Notes: generated from the sequence alone by a model not told the origin. Positions 42,849 to 50,732 are shown, counted from the first letter of the stretch. The stretch is DNA of 64,000 nt from Ectopseudomonas composti (GCF_900115475.1 NZ_FOWP01000009.1:150941-214940); one strand, 5' to 3'. A program made the numbers and translations.

Positions 42849-44237
42849 GTGTCTACTGTCCCGTCTTACCTTCTCCTGTCGCGCCATTCGGTCTTCTATT
42901 TCCGTATCGTGGTGCCTGAAGTCATTCGCCCTTTGTTCCCTCAACGGGAGATACGCAGGTCGCTCCAGACGCGCTGCCGTAGGGAGGCGTTGATCCGTGG
43001 GCGTGAGCTTCTGCTGCAGACCCAGCGACTGTTCACAGAGGCGTTCCAGGGGCGTCGGCCATCGTTGGACCTCCTGAAGGGCGCCTGGGAGGCGGGTGGG
43101 AAGCGCGTTGCTAGCTGGGCCTCCTGGCTGCGCCAGCAGCAGTTGGTTAGTACCTTCGAGGCCGTGATAGCTAATCCTCGGGAGCAGCCGAGCAGGGGGC
43201 CGCAGAAGGCCAATACGGTCCCCATTCGTGACGAGCCGCCGTTGGCGCCATTGTTCTCCAAGGTCGTTGACGAGTACCTGCGTCAGCAAGCTCGGGAAGG
43301 TGTCTCTACCAAGACCCTGGACGACAAGCGGGCAATGGCTTCCCTGTTCGTCCGCGTCATCGGAGACCATCCGATAAACCTCATCACCCGCAAGGAGACC
43401 CAGCAGTTCCGGGAGACCGCGTTAAAGCTGCCGCCACGGATACACCAGCTGTCCGTCACGTCCCTGGAGCAGGCCATTGCCGAGGCCAAGTCCACCATCA
43501 GTCAGACTACGTTCAACAACTACGTGAAGAACCTGACGACGTTCTTCGCCTATGCCATCCGGGAGGGGTACTGCGATAAGAACCCGTTCTACAGGCTTGG
43601 CATCAAGCGCAGGGGGAAGGTGAACCAGGAGCGTTCGGCGTTCACTGAAGCCGACTTGAAGGCCCTGTTCGACAGGAGCAGGTACGCGCCTGCAAATGGG
43701 CCGAAGCCGAACCAGTATTGGCTACCCCTGTTGGGGCTCTATACGGGCGCACGGCTGAATGAGCTGTGTCAGCTGTACCTGGACGATATCGTGGTCGTTA
43801 ATGGTGTGGACTGTCTTCACATACGGAAGGGCCGGCCAGACCAGAAGCTCAAGAATGATGGCTCTGAGCGTTTGGTCCCGATTCACTCTCGCCTGAAGGC
43901 CCTTGGTTTTATGGAGTATGTCGCCAGCCTGCGTGTAGATGGGCATGCGCGGCTATTCCCGGAGCTGACTCTTCACAAGAAGCATGGCTACAGTGCTGCC
44001 CCTTCCAAATGGTTCGCTCGGGTCAGGGCGCAGCTGGGCTTTGAGGGGAAGAAGGACTTCCACAGCTTCCGGCATACATTCGCAGACCACTTGAAGCAGA
44101 AGGGGGTGTCTGAGGCGCTGGTCGGCGGTGTGCTGGGGCACCAGACAGGGGGGATAACATTCGGTCGTTATGGGAAAGACTTCAGGCCGGAGGTACTGGT
44201 GCCGGTGGTGGAAATGGTAACTCTGAAAGCACCCTAA
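42849..44237 (+). CDS. Tyrosine recombinase (integrase) of the ffs-inserted element
   Basis: A 462-residue integrase. The N-terminal part (about 1-120) is DUF6538-like (LLSRHSVFYFRIVVPEVIRP), a core-binding SAM-like domain follows (about 150-250), then the catalytic domain (about 270-450). All key residues are present: R in TGARLNELCQL, K in LKNDGSERLVPI, HxxR in HSFRHTFADH, H in LGHQTGG and the nucleophile Y in FGRYGKDF. It would insert and excise the element at ffs. The GTG start at 42849 is 70 bp from attL. No terminator is seen between ffs and it. Confidence 0.92.
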   Translation: MSTVPSYLLLSRHSVFYFRIVVPEVIRPLFPQREIRRSLQTRCRREALIRGRELLLQTQRLFTEAFQGRRPSLDLLKGAWEAGGKRVASWASWLRQQQLVSTFEAVIANPREQPSRGPQKANTVPIRDEPPLAPLFSKVVDEYLRQQAREGVSTKTLDDKRAMASLFVRVIGDHPINLITRKETQQFRETALKLPPRIHQLSVTSLEQAIAEAKSTISQTTFNNYVKNLTTFFAYAIREGYCDKNPFYRLGIKRRGKVNQERSAFTEADLKALFDRSRYAPANGPKPNQYWLPLLGLYTGARLNELCQLYLDDIVVVNGVDCLHIRKGRPDQKLKNDGSERLVPIHSRLKALGFMEYVASLRVDGHARLFPELTLHKKHGYSAAPSKWFARVRAQLGFEGKKDFHSFRHTFADHLKQKGVSEALVGGVLGHQTGGITFGRYGKDFRPEVLVPVVEMVTLKAP

Positions 44238-44240
44238 ACA

Positions 44241-44259
44241 GGGGCCGCTCCCTGGCCCC
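44241..44259. terminator. Hairpin between the integrase and the small-protein genes
   Basis: GGGGCC (44241-44246) pairs with GGCCCC (44254-44259) just after the integrase stop, between convergent genes. It is short, and followed by CTTATCG, so termination is plausible but weak. Confidence 0.4.
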
Positions 44260-44266
44260 CTTATCG

Positions 44267-44467
44267 TCAGGTGGTGTGACAGACGTAAGAGCAGTAGTAG
44301 CAGCCATTGGCGGTGGGGTACATGCGGCGAGCCGCGACCACAGCGGTCTGGCAACCGACGTGATAACCAAGGTCTGTACGATTAACAGGGAGGTACTGGC
44401 AGGTGGCTTTATGCACCTCATGGTCACCATTTGCCTGCTGACGCTGGTTGACGTAGTAACGTTCCAT
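44267..44467 (-). CDS. Small conserved Cys/His protein, unknown function
   Basis: A 66-residue protein starting MERYYVNQRQQANGDHEVHK. Six Cys and several His residues occur in an ordered pattern: HEVHKATCQYL, GYHVGCQTAV, NGCYYCSYVCHTT. I recognise this NGDHEVHK...NGCYYC...CHT pattern as a widespread small family of unknown function; zinc binding is a plausible inference. GAGGAGACC precedes the ATG at 44467. It follows the 82-residue protein by 10 nt, so the two form a unit. Shorter overlapping frames were set aside. Confidence 0.75.
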   Translation of the reverse strand: MERYYVNQRQQANGDHEVHKATCQYLPVNRTDLGYHVGCQTAVVAARRMYPTANGCYYCSYVCHTT

Positions 44468-44477
44468 GATGGTCTCC

Positions 44478-44726
44478 TCAGCGCTTTTTGTTGCTCTGCG
44501 AAACCACCGAGCCAGCCAAGGCCTTGGTGGTGTCACTGGAGCGTGGGTTGCGGAGTGCCTGCGAAGCTTTGCTCTCCATGTCAGCTCCGGTCTCTTTCCC
44601 AGTGGTTGCTTGCGCAAGTGCGGAGCCGGCAAGGCTCTTTGCGATTGCAGAAGCATTAGGGTCGCGGAGTGTTTCGGATGCCAACGTAGCGATGCTGGCC
44701 GATGTATCTTTGTCGTTCTTCGCCAT
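44478..44726 (-). CDS. 82-residue protein with two internal repeats, unknown function
   Basis: The protein (MAKNDKDTSASIATLASETL start) contains two copies of a 25-residue unit, ASETLRDPNASAIAKSLAGS and ASQALRNPRSSDTTKALAGS, each followed by a small serine/alanine-rich tail. No signal peptide or membrane segment is seen. GGAGGTAATACC before the ATG is a good ribosome-binding site. Similar small alanine-rich repeat proteins appear on Pseudomonas mobile elements; no function is known to me. It is the first gene of a two-gene unit. Confidence 0.7.
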   Translation of the reverse strand: MAKNDKDTSASIATLASETLRDPNASAIAKSLAGSALAQATTGKETGADMESKASQALRNPRSSDTTKALAGSVVSQSNKKR

Positions 44727-45236
44727 GATGGTATTACCTCCAATAGGCGATTTCGGTATTCGGCCAGCTGGGGAACCATTCGGCAGATGCGCGTTGACGG
44801 AACAACTGTCGCATTGCTTAATTGGCCCCCCGTCAGGGCCGGTTCGTGTAACTACTGCTGAGCTCCCGGTGGGGCGGGTAACTGCGCTGTCGTCTCCACA
44901 ACTTCAGGCGCAGTTGCTCGCTGACTTCCTTTCACTCGACCTCGCAATGAGGTCTGCAGTACGGGTAGAACACAATATCTTGTGGTGCTCTGCTCCGTGG
45001 GCATCAAGATAATGTGCCCAGATAGGCTCTGCAACGCCACGGTGAAGAACAGCCTGTGGATAACGTGTGCGCTAGATGTGGTTGTTTTTTGATCTCCCTT
45101 TAGAATCTTGTACTTAGACGTCGATTACCGTTCGTCGGTTTCCGATGTCTTGGTGACTGCTTTTAGTTGATTTCTCTGTAGGCCCCGTCAATTCGGCGAT
45201 AGCGTTGCCCCTGCTTCAGCACGGTTCATGGTTCCG
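44727..45236. other. 510-bp stretch without a supported gene
   Basis: No convincing coding frame is present. The part after about 45050 is AT-richer than the host genome. A perfect DnaA-box match (TGTGGATAA, the complement of TTATCCACA) lies at 45055-45063, but only one was found, so an origin is not supported. It presumably holds the promoter of the 44726-start unit. Confidence 0.5.
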
Positions 45237-46091
45237 TCAATTTTCCAACTCTGTGTAACTTTCTTTGGTTAGCCTTGGGCAGGGTATCTCCAAAGCCAGG
45301 CGTGGTAGAGGCTTGAAGCCGGTCTTCATGGTCAGGCGTTCGTCGTGATAGAGGTTGACCAGGAGCTGCTGTCCCTTCTCCAGGACGACGATTTTCGAGC
45401 GTCCATCGGGTGCCAGTACCTCGTCGAACAGGACGCCCTTGAACTTGTGCCGCACGGCCCAGTGCCCGTCGCGCTTGAACAGGTACTGCATGACCATGAG
45501 GTCTTTCTGTACCTGCATGGTGTTGACGCCTTCCAGCTTGCGGGCGAACTCGACGACGCCGATACGGGAGCGCTGGCCGACCGCCTGGCCGACTTCAGCA
45601 GCCGGGAGGAGGCGTTGGTTGGTGGCTTCCAGGGCGGCTTTCTCCTGGGCCAGGCGTTCCAGCTTGCGCTGCATGATGCCCATGGCCTTCAGTACCAGCT
45701 CGTCCTCGTCCATTTCGCCGGTCGCTACCTTCTCCTCGCCCAGGACATAGGCGCCGTCCTTACGGATGGCTGGCAGGACTACCCGCGTGACCCAGTCCTG
45801 GAAGGCGCGGGCTTCGGGCTTGTTGGAGCGCATGACCAGCTTGTATAGGCCGGATTCGCTGATAATGAGGGTGTTCTGCGAGCCGTTGCTCGGGCTAGCA
45901 ATCTTTTTGCTCCCTTTCTCGGAAGCGTCCAGATAGCCCACGACGCGGCTCGGGGCGTAACGGTAGTTCGTCTTATCCCAGCCGATAGAAAGGGCCGCGC
46001 AGACGTCTGCAGCCACGAACCACGGCTGGCCGTCCTGCTCGATGACGCGCAAGTCCATCAGGCCGAAGTTGAATTTCTGTACCTGGCTCAT
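45237..46091 (-). CDS. BRO/KilA-C type phage antirepressor-like protein
   Basis: A 284-residue protein. Residues about 1-110 form a BRO-N domain (MDLRVIEQDGQPWFVAADVC, SESGLYKLVMRSNKPEARAF, WVTRVVLPAIRKDGAYV). A coiled segment follows (about 130-165). The C-terminal part (about 170-260, RIGVVEFARKLEGVNTMQVQ) is like phage antirepressor KilA-C domains. Such proteins oppose phage repressors or bind DNA. In the element it may control excision or lytic-like genes. It overlaps the 51-residue gene upstream by ATGA. Confidence 0.85.
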   Translation of the reverse strand: MSQVQKFNFGLMDLRVIEQDGQPWFVAADVCAALSIGWDKTNYRYAPSRVVGYLDASEKGSKKIASPSNGSQNTLIISESGLYKLVMRSNKPEARAFQDWVTRVVLPAIRKDGAYVLGEEKVATGEMDEDELVLKAMGIMQRKLERLAQEKAALEATNQRLLPAAEVGQAVGQRSRIGVVEFARKLEGVNTMQVQKDLMVMQYLFKRDGHWAVRHKFKGVLFDEVLAPDGRSKIVVLEKGQQLLVNLYHDERLTMKTGFKPLPRLALEIPCPRLTKESYTELEN

Positions 46092-46243
46092 GCCTTCACC
46101 TCCTGCAGCTCGACCAGGGCTTCCCGGATGCGTGCTCGATGCTCCCTCATGTCCTCGATGTTCTTGTCCAGGACGAACAGGGCATCGCGCATGGCTTGCT
46201 TGGCCTGCTCCAGGCGCTCCTCGATGGTGGGTTGCTGGTTCAT
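46088..46243 (-). CDS. 51-residue coiled-coil protein, unknown function
   Basis: The protein, MNQQPTIEERLEQAKQAMRD followed by a charged helix to EALVELQEVKA, is a single predicted coiled coil. GGGGGA about 8 nt before the ATG at 46243 supports the start, and its stop overlaps the antirepressor start (ATGA). The coupling suggests a partner or regulator of the BRO protein. I know no family. Confidence 0.6.
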   Translation of the reverse strand: MNQQPTIEERLEQAKQAMRDALFVLDKNIEDMREHRARIREALVELQEVKA

Positions 46244-46362
46244 TGTTTGTCCCCCTGCAGGAGCGCTAGGCCGCGCTTGGTCAGGTCGACCAGAAAACAG
46301 CAGGGGGGAAGACACGCCCGAGCGAACCTTCAGGGAGGGCTCTGCAGGGGCGTGATAGTGGG

Positions 46363-46866
46363 TTAGACCACGGGGGTTTCTACAGCAGGAATCCGCTTAC
46401 TGTGCGACTTCTGGAGCGCTGCTGCCTTCGCGGCGAGTGCGTCGACACGTTCATTCTCGATGTGGCCGCTGTGGCTCTTGATCCAGTGGGCGGTGACGCT
46501 GTGTAGACCAAGCAGGGTGTCGAGGGCCTTCCAGAGGTCTACATTCTCGACGGGCTTCTTATCTGACTTCCGCCAGTCATTGGCCTTCCATTTCGTCATC
46601 CAGGAATTGATGCCTTGGACCACGTAGTTGCTGTCGGTGTAGAGGTCGACCACAGCAGGCTTCTTTATGATCTTTAAGGCCTCGATGGCGGCAGTCAGTT
46701 CAGCCCTTTGGTTGGTCGGATGGTGGCCGTCCTTCAGTGGGCCTGCGGCCTCTATGGTGACGCCTTCCGCGTTGCGGATGACGACGCCCCAGCCAGCTCT
46801 GGCGATGATGGTGCCGTTGTTGAGGCAGGAGCCGTCGGTGAAGGCGGTGTAGGTACGTGCGGTCAT
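46363..46866 (-). CDS. rnhA: RNase HI (element-borne)
   Basis: A 167-residue ribonuclease H type I, which cuts the RNA strand of RNA-DNA hybrids. The catalytic acids are present: D in TDGSCLNNG, E in NQRAELTAAIEAL, D in LYTDSNYVVQGI and D in ENERVDALA. The basic handle (WMTKWKANDWRKSDKK) matches E. coli-type enzymes. A chromosomal rnhA is expected elsewhere, so this is an extra copy on the element; it may serve R-loop or replication control. The ATG follows AAGGAACGC. Confidence 0.9.
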   Translation of the reverse strand: MTARTYTAFTDGSCLNNGTIIARAGWGVVIRNAEGVTIEAAGPLKDGHHPTNQRAELTAAIEALKIIKKPAVVDLYTDSNYVVQGINSWMTKWKANDWRKSDKKPVENVDLWKALDTLLGLHSVTAHWIKSHSGHIENERVDALAAKAAALQKSHSKRIPAVETPVV

Positions 46867-47256
46867 GTGGTGCGTTCCTTGATAGTGAATTTGAGGTGCA
46901 ACCTTCCCGGCATCCTCAGCGGAGGGCGCCTGGTGGCTGATGGGGGTAGGATGGACAGGGCGGAGCGGACCAATTCCCGACAGAGTTATAGGTGGTTCAC
47001 TGGTCCGCTCAGGAGGCAGCTTTCAATGCAGCCTTGGGAGCGTTATGTCAGGGGCGGTCGTGGAGGGCGGCAGTAGCGCAGCCGCTGTCGGCTTTCCGAA
47101 GAGACCGACCAAGAAAGAAGACCAAGGAGGACGGACAGGGGGGGTAGTCCTTATTCCATCCTCACTTCATTGTTAATGCTCAGGCTTTCCTTGTTCAGAC
47201 AGCTGATGCACGACTGCCCTGCACACATCTGTCTGGGGTATGGCTACTGTCTGAGG
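46867..47256. other. 390-bp stretch without a supported gene, with an inverted repeat
   Basis: The frames here read unlike genes. A 9-bp inverted repeat, AGCGGACCA (46964-46972) and TGGTCCGCT (47001-47009), is separated by 28 bp. It could be an operator for the HTH proteins encoded next to it, or a hairpin. Promoter of the rnhA transcript is expected in this region. Confidence 0.4.
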
Positions 47257-47988
47257 TCAGAGGCATAGCCGATCAAGCTCGACGTCGGTCTTGACGGTTG
47301 GGGCATCGTTTGCTGCTGGTCGTCGGGCCAGATGGCCGAGTCGTCCTTGAAGTAGTTCAGCCGTCTCAGCGTTCCGTTGGCACTTGATCTCGACAGGTTC
47401 GGCGGACGCTTGCTTGAACGCTAGACTGACCAGCTCTGTGAATACGTGTTTCCTGGACGCACTCGGGAAGAGGGACATGAACTCGGAGGCATACTCCTGG
47501 GCTCGGTCGTGGAGGCATCCAGCCATGCTGACCAGTGTATCGTTGGCTGCAACGGGGGCCTGTCGGGGAAGCCACTCGGGTATGAACAACGCTTCTTTGC
47601 CTTTGGCGGAGGCTTCTTTCGTGACCTGCTTCTTCAGGTACTGATACTGGGAGTCCGTCATATCGAGCACCCACGTCCCCTTATTACGGTCTAGACGAAG
47701 ACCATAAAATTCACGTAAGACCGGCCACATCTCAGAGCGACGTACCCCACCTGGTCGTGTGCTCAGCTTCACCAACTCAGCGATGGCGGTTGCACGTGTC
47801 ATTGTTGTCTGGTGGTCATAAACCAGTGGATTGCCATCGTTGGTCTCCTTCACCTCTTGCTTGATCTTACGTATCTGGCGTCGGGATAGTTTGGTCTGCT
47901 CCTCAATGGCGCGTTCGGAGGCTTTGGTCTGCAGTAGCTGGATGACCTGCTGCTTCTGGCTATCGGTCACCTTCTCGGTCGGCTTCAT
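47257..47988 (-). CDS. HTH-containing element protein, unknown function
   Basis: A 243-residue protein. The N-terminal 45 residues (TDSQKQQVIQLLQTKASERAIEEQTKLSRRQIRKIK) look like a resolvase- or transposase-type helix-turn-helix that recognises DNA. The rest (TTMTRATAIAELVKLSTRPGG, then a helical region) has no family I recognise. Its ATG overlaps the stop of the preceding RHH gene by 4 nt (ATGA), so they are coupled. It is probably a DNA-binding regulator or a replication/partition accessory protein. Confidence 0.65.
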   Translation of the reverse strand: MKPTEKVTDSQKQQVIQLLQTKASERAIEEQTKLSRRQIRKIKQEVKETNDGNPLVYDHQTTMTRATAIAELVKLSTRPGGVRRSEMWPVLREFYGLRLDRNKGTWVLDMTDSQYQYLKKQVTKEASAKGKEALFIPEWLPRQAPVAANDTLVSMAGCLHDRAQEYASEFMSLFPSASRKHVFTELVSLAFKQASAEPVEIKCQRNAETAELLQGRLGHLARRPAANDAPTVKTDVELDRLCL

Positions 47989-48269
47989 TGTGGTCGCTTC
48001 CCGGTATCCAGGGTGGGCGTGACATTAGGCTGCCTGACGATAGGGCCGAGAGCGAGCCAGCAAGGCTCCTCACGGTCGCTACGGCCCAAGTCCAGGAGGT
48101 CGTCATCCTCCCAGGACAAGCCCGCTGTCAGGGCCAGTTCCATGGCTTCAGCTAGGCGCGTGTCGCGGCACTTCTTCTTGCCCAAGGCGCAGGCCAGGGT
48201 GGTCAGTCGGTCGATGTGGTCAGGGCGCAGGTGCAGGTTCAACCGCACCAGCTTTGTGGTGGTGTTCAT
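47985..48269 (-). CDS. Ribbon-helix-helix-like small protein
   Basis: A 94-residue protein, MNTTTKLVRLNLHLRPDHID... The strand VRLNLHL followed by two helices (DHIDRLTTLACALG and TRLAEAMELALTAG) resembles Arc/MetJ-type ribbon-helix-helix DNA-binding proteins. The acidic tail has no clear role. It is translationally coupled to the HTH protein, so the two may form a regulatory pair. Confidence 0.55.
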   Translation of the reverse strand: MNTTTKLVRLNLHLRPDHIDRLTTLACALGKKKCRDTRLAEAMELALTAGLSWEDDDLLDLGRSDREEPCWLALGPIVRQPNVTPTLDTGKRPQ

Positions 48270-48597
48270 TGGATCGAAGTCCTTGGTGATAGAGCGAACG
48301 CCAGCGCCCCGCCTGGAGTGTTCCGGGCAGGGGGGCGTAGTCGTCGCGGGGAAGTGGGGGATGGCTACAGCACGTCGCTGTACACTAGGTTGGGCCGCAA
48401 ATACTTCCCGGCCTCCAGAAGTGCTTCGCGCTGTTCACACAAGGGGTGGCCGCAAATGGCCGGGGATGGGTTTTGCAGGGGGCTGGAGCTGGTTGTTCAA
48501 TGGGGGGCTGTAAAGGCCTGGAGGAGGGCCGTTAGGGTGGCCCTGCTCGATGTGGTCCCTGCTCCCGGAGCCGCCTGGCGTGCTGCTGGCGTGGCGC
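48270..48597. other. 328-bp stretch without a supported gene
   Basis: No coding frame is convincing on either strand. A 10-bp direct repeat GGCCGCAAAT occurs near 48393 and near 48449. The stretch separates the resolvase gene from the RHH/HTH pair downstream of it on the minus strand and may hold the pair's promoter. Confidence 0.4.
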
Positions 48598-49176
48598 TCA
48601 GGCCTCGACAGGGTGTGCCCTACAGGCGCGCTTCACAGTGGCCGTAGAGACGCCCCAGTGGTCGGCAGTGGCCTGGATGCTTGCGCCGTTCGCCTTTCTC
48701 CAGGAAGCGATAGCGGCGTCGTCGTGCTGCTTGGGTGCGCCCAGCTTGCGCCCGTCGGCCTTGGCCTTGTTGATGCCCGCCATCTGCCTGGCCTTGATGT
48801 TCTCCCGCTCCAACTCGGCAACAGCGGCCAGTATGGTCAAGACCATCTTCCCGTGGGGGCCAGCGAGGTCGAAGCCTTCGCGCATGGATATGACGGTGAC
48901 GTCCTTGGCCTTCAGTGCCTCGACTGTCTCCAGGACGTCGATGGTGTTACGGCCCAGGCGGTCGATGGCTGCGACGATGACGGTGTCGCCCTTCCTGGCA
49001 AAGGTGAACAGCGCCTTGAAGCCTGTCCGCTCCAGGGCCTTGGTTGTGCCGCTGGTGGCCTCGTCGGTGAACCATCCATCGTCGCTGACCTTGTAGCGTT
49101 GCCCGATAGCGTGGCGCTGGGCCTCAACTGACTGGCCGTCGCTACTGACACGGGTGTAGGCAAGGATAGTGGTCAT
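48598..49176 (-). CDS. Serine recombinase (resolvase/invertase family)
   Basis: A 192-residue small serine recombinase. The catalytic serine is in AYTRVSSDGQSVEAQ near residue 11. The conserved arginines lie in AIDRLGRNTIDVLETV and the ELERENIKARQMAGI helix. The C-terminal HTH reads ASIQATADHWGVSTATVKRAC. The ATG at 49176 follows a GGAG and gives the usual start (MTTILAYTRVS), so the longer frame is ignored. Candidate inverted repeats for its res site are just upstream (49193-49231, 49301). Confidence 0.9.
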   Translation of the reverse strand: MTTILAYTRVSSDGQSVEAQRHAIGQRYKVSDDGWFTDEATSGTTKALERTGFKALFTFARKGDTVIVAAIDRLGRNTIDVLETVEALKAKDVTVISMREGFDLAGPHGKMVLTILAAVAELERENIKARQMAGINKAKADGRKLGAPKQHDDAAIASWRKANGASIQATADHWGVSTATVKRACRAHPVEA

Positions 49177-49192
49177 GGTGCTGGGCTCCGAC

Positions 49193-49313
49193 TGGCTCAC
49201 AAGGTAGGCTCTCAATCTGCCTTGTGGGTCATTGAAAGTCAACACAATTGAGCTAGGCTGCAGGGCTCATTCCGCCGTGTCGCCGTGAGGTCGCCTGGCA
49301 TGGCTCACAAGGT
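49193..49313. promoter_or_regulatory. Candidate resolvase (res) sites upstream of the serine recombinase
   Basis: TGGCTCACAAGGTA (49193-49206) faces its 11/14 reverse complement TGCCTTGTGGGTCA (49218-49231), and a direct copy TGGCTCACAAGGT lies at 49301-49313. Spaced inverted motifs just upstream of the recombinase gene fit a res/crossover region, or an autoregulatory operator. Confidence 0.5.
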
Positions 49314-49485
49314 GTACTTCCTGAGCCAGGCGTGGCGCGCAGTTAGTAATGTCAGCGCAGCTAGGGAGGGGCTCGCCCCTGACGTGATGTCGATCAAGGC
49401 AGCGCTGGTGTATGGGAGACGGTGTGGGGTACGGGGGGCTCTGTCGCGACCATACTTAAAAAAGGTCGCTCAGATTTTTCGTTGA
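49300..49485 (+). CDS. Possible small ORF, 61 residues
   Basis: An ATG at 49300, with GAGG about 12 nt upstream, opens a 61-residue frame, MAHKVYFLSQAWRAVSNVSA and on to YLKKVAQIFR. It has a plausible composition and no antisense counterpart. I know no family, and its start overlaps a putative res repeat. It may be chance. Confidence 0.25.
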   Translation: MAHKVYFLSQAWRAVSNVSAAREGLAPDVMSIKAALVYGRRCGVRGALSRPYLKKVAQIFR

Positions 49486-49550
49486 AAAATAGCCTGACTG
49501 TAGGGCTACCCCCGCCAGCAATAGCCAGTGGCGAGGGCGTTCCTATGTAA

Positions 49551-50732
49551 TCACTGCTGGAAGGGTTCGATGGCCTTGAATATTCCCGTCTTCGACATTT
49601 GTCTGCGCAGATCGAATCGTGTCAGTGCTTCAACGACGTCAATGTCCGACAGGCGGCGAAAGTCAATGTCGCTCCAAGCGCCCCGGTCAACCCGAACGGA
49701 GAAAAGGTACTCGTCCGTGATTCTTCCGGTGGTCTTGTCCGGGCGCTGTGAGTAGCCGGAGAGAACGACTTTAGTTGTTTTGGGTAGCGCTGCAAACGTC
49801 TCTCCTATGATCCTGAAGGCAATAGCATGGACGTGAGACATGTAGAGCTTCTGGACGGCTGTTGCGGACAGCTCCTTGACCGATAGCTTCAAGCCTCTAC
49901 TCGGCACACTTGCGGTGGCTGTAGGCATGTCCTCGATCTCAGGAAGGTCGACGTCCAGCACAACGCAGTCTCCGCCGTCCAGTAACTCCAGGGAGATATC
50001 GGTCTCTCTCGGCCAGCAAATGTCCTGAAGGGTGTACTCCAGCCACGCTTCCATGTCGGAGGTGGAGTTGTATATACCTTCCTCGACCAATCGTCTTCTG
50101 TCCTGCTCATCCCGCAGGTGGTTTGTCCGCTGGCCTGACCAAGCGTTATGGCTTGAAGTGAAGTGCGCATAGGCTTCAGCATTTAACGCCTCAAGACGCT
50201 GCATGCGTTTCTTGAGCAGCCTATCCAGCAGGTTCGGTTTACGAGGGTGGGGAGGGGCTGGCTCTGGCTCACTGAATGACACTTCGACATAGACTGGTCT
50301 AGAAGTGCAGCTGGGGGTCTCCAAGTGGATGGTGCCGAGAGCAGCGATGTTCCCGTTTATGTCATCGCACTTGCGTTGAATCATCCCAAGGATGTGCTCC
50401 TTGTTCTGCTTCTTGGCTGCCTCAATCACATGTTCAGGTAGATCGTTACCGTCAGCGTCGTGGAAGGTCAGCGTACCGTCGTCATGCAGGGCGCAGGTCA
50501 GGGACACAAGAGTCGATTGGCTTTTCGGTTGTGCGGGTCTGGCCGGTCTGGAAGGCCCCGAAAGTTTTTGACTGCTGGATAAGCCCATGAAGCTGGTGTT
50601 CAGCCGGGCTCCCCGTTTGCCAATTCCTACCGATGCGCCCCGTGGTCCCAGTGTCCAGCCAACGCCTGACCCACTGATATTCATTCTGACGCCAGGGGCT
50701 AGCTTGATTGATTTCCTGAATCGCATCGCCAT
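49551..50732 (-). CDS. DUF4236-domain protein, unknown function
   Basis: A 393-residue protein. The N-terminal 40 residues (MRFRKSIKLAPGVRMNISGS, then GVGWTLGPRGASVGIGKRG) are the DUF4236 signature. A low-complexity link (SGPSRPARPAQPKSQ) follows, then a long helical/beta region of unknown type. DUF4236 proteins occur on phages and elements, role unknown. Two adjacent ATGs exist (50732, 50726); AAGGAGAG supports the first. It is the gene closest to the element's right end. Confidence 0.8.
   Translation of the reverse strand: MAMRFRKSIKLAPGVRMNISGSGVGWTLGPRGASVGIGKRGARLNTSFMGLSSSQKLSGPSRPARPAQPKSQSTLVSLTCALHDDGTLTFHDADGNDLPEHVIEAAKKQNKEHILGMIQRKCDDINGNIAALGTIHLETPSCTSRPVYVEVSFSEPEPAPPHPRKPNLLDRLLKKRMQRLEALNAEAYAHFTSSHNAWSGQRTNHLRDEQDRRRLVEEGIYNSTSDMEAWLEYTLQDICWPRETDISLELLDGGDCVVLDVDLPEIEDMPTATASVPSRGLKLSVKELSATAVQKLYMSHVHAIAFRIIGETFAALPKTTKVVLSGYSQRPDKTTGRITDEYLFSVRVDRGAWSDIDFRRLSDIDVVEALTRFDLRRQMSKTGIFKAIEPFQQ

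Noticed and set aside
44276..45012. Plus-strand frames opposite the two small element genes
   Set aside because: No ribosome-binding sites or families were seen; the minus-strand genes have strong sites and recognisable sequence patterns.
44727..45236. Element replication origin
   Set aside because: Only one DnaA box, no iterons or replication-initiator gene were recognised, so an origin is not claimed.
48550..49131. Plus-strand frames opposite the serine recombinase
   Set aside because: The recombinase has its full catalytic motifs, so the opposite frames are shadows.
49300..49485. The 61-residue frame as a confirmed gene
   Set aside because: Kept only as low confidence: no family, start overlaps a putative res repeat, and no coupled neighbour.
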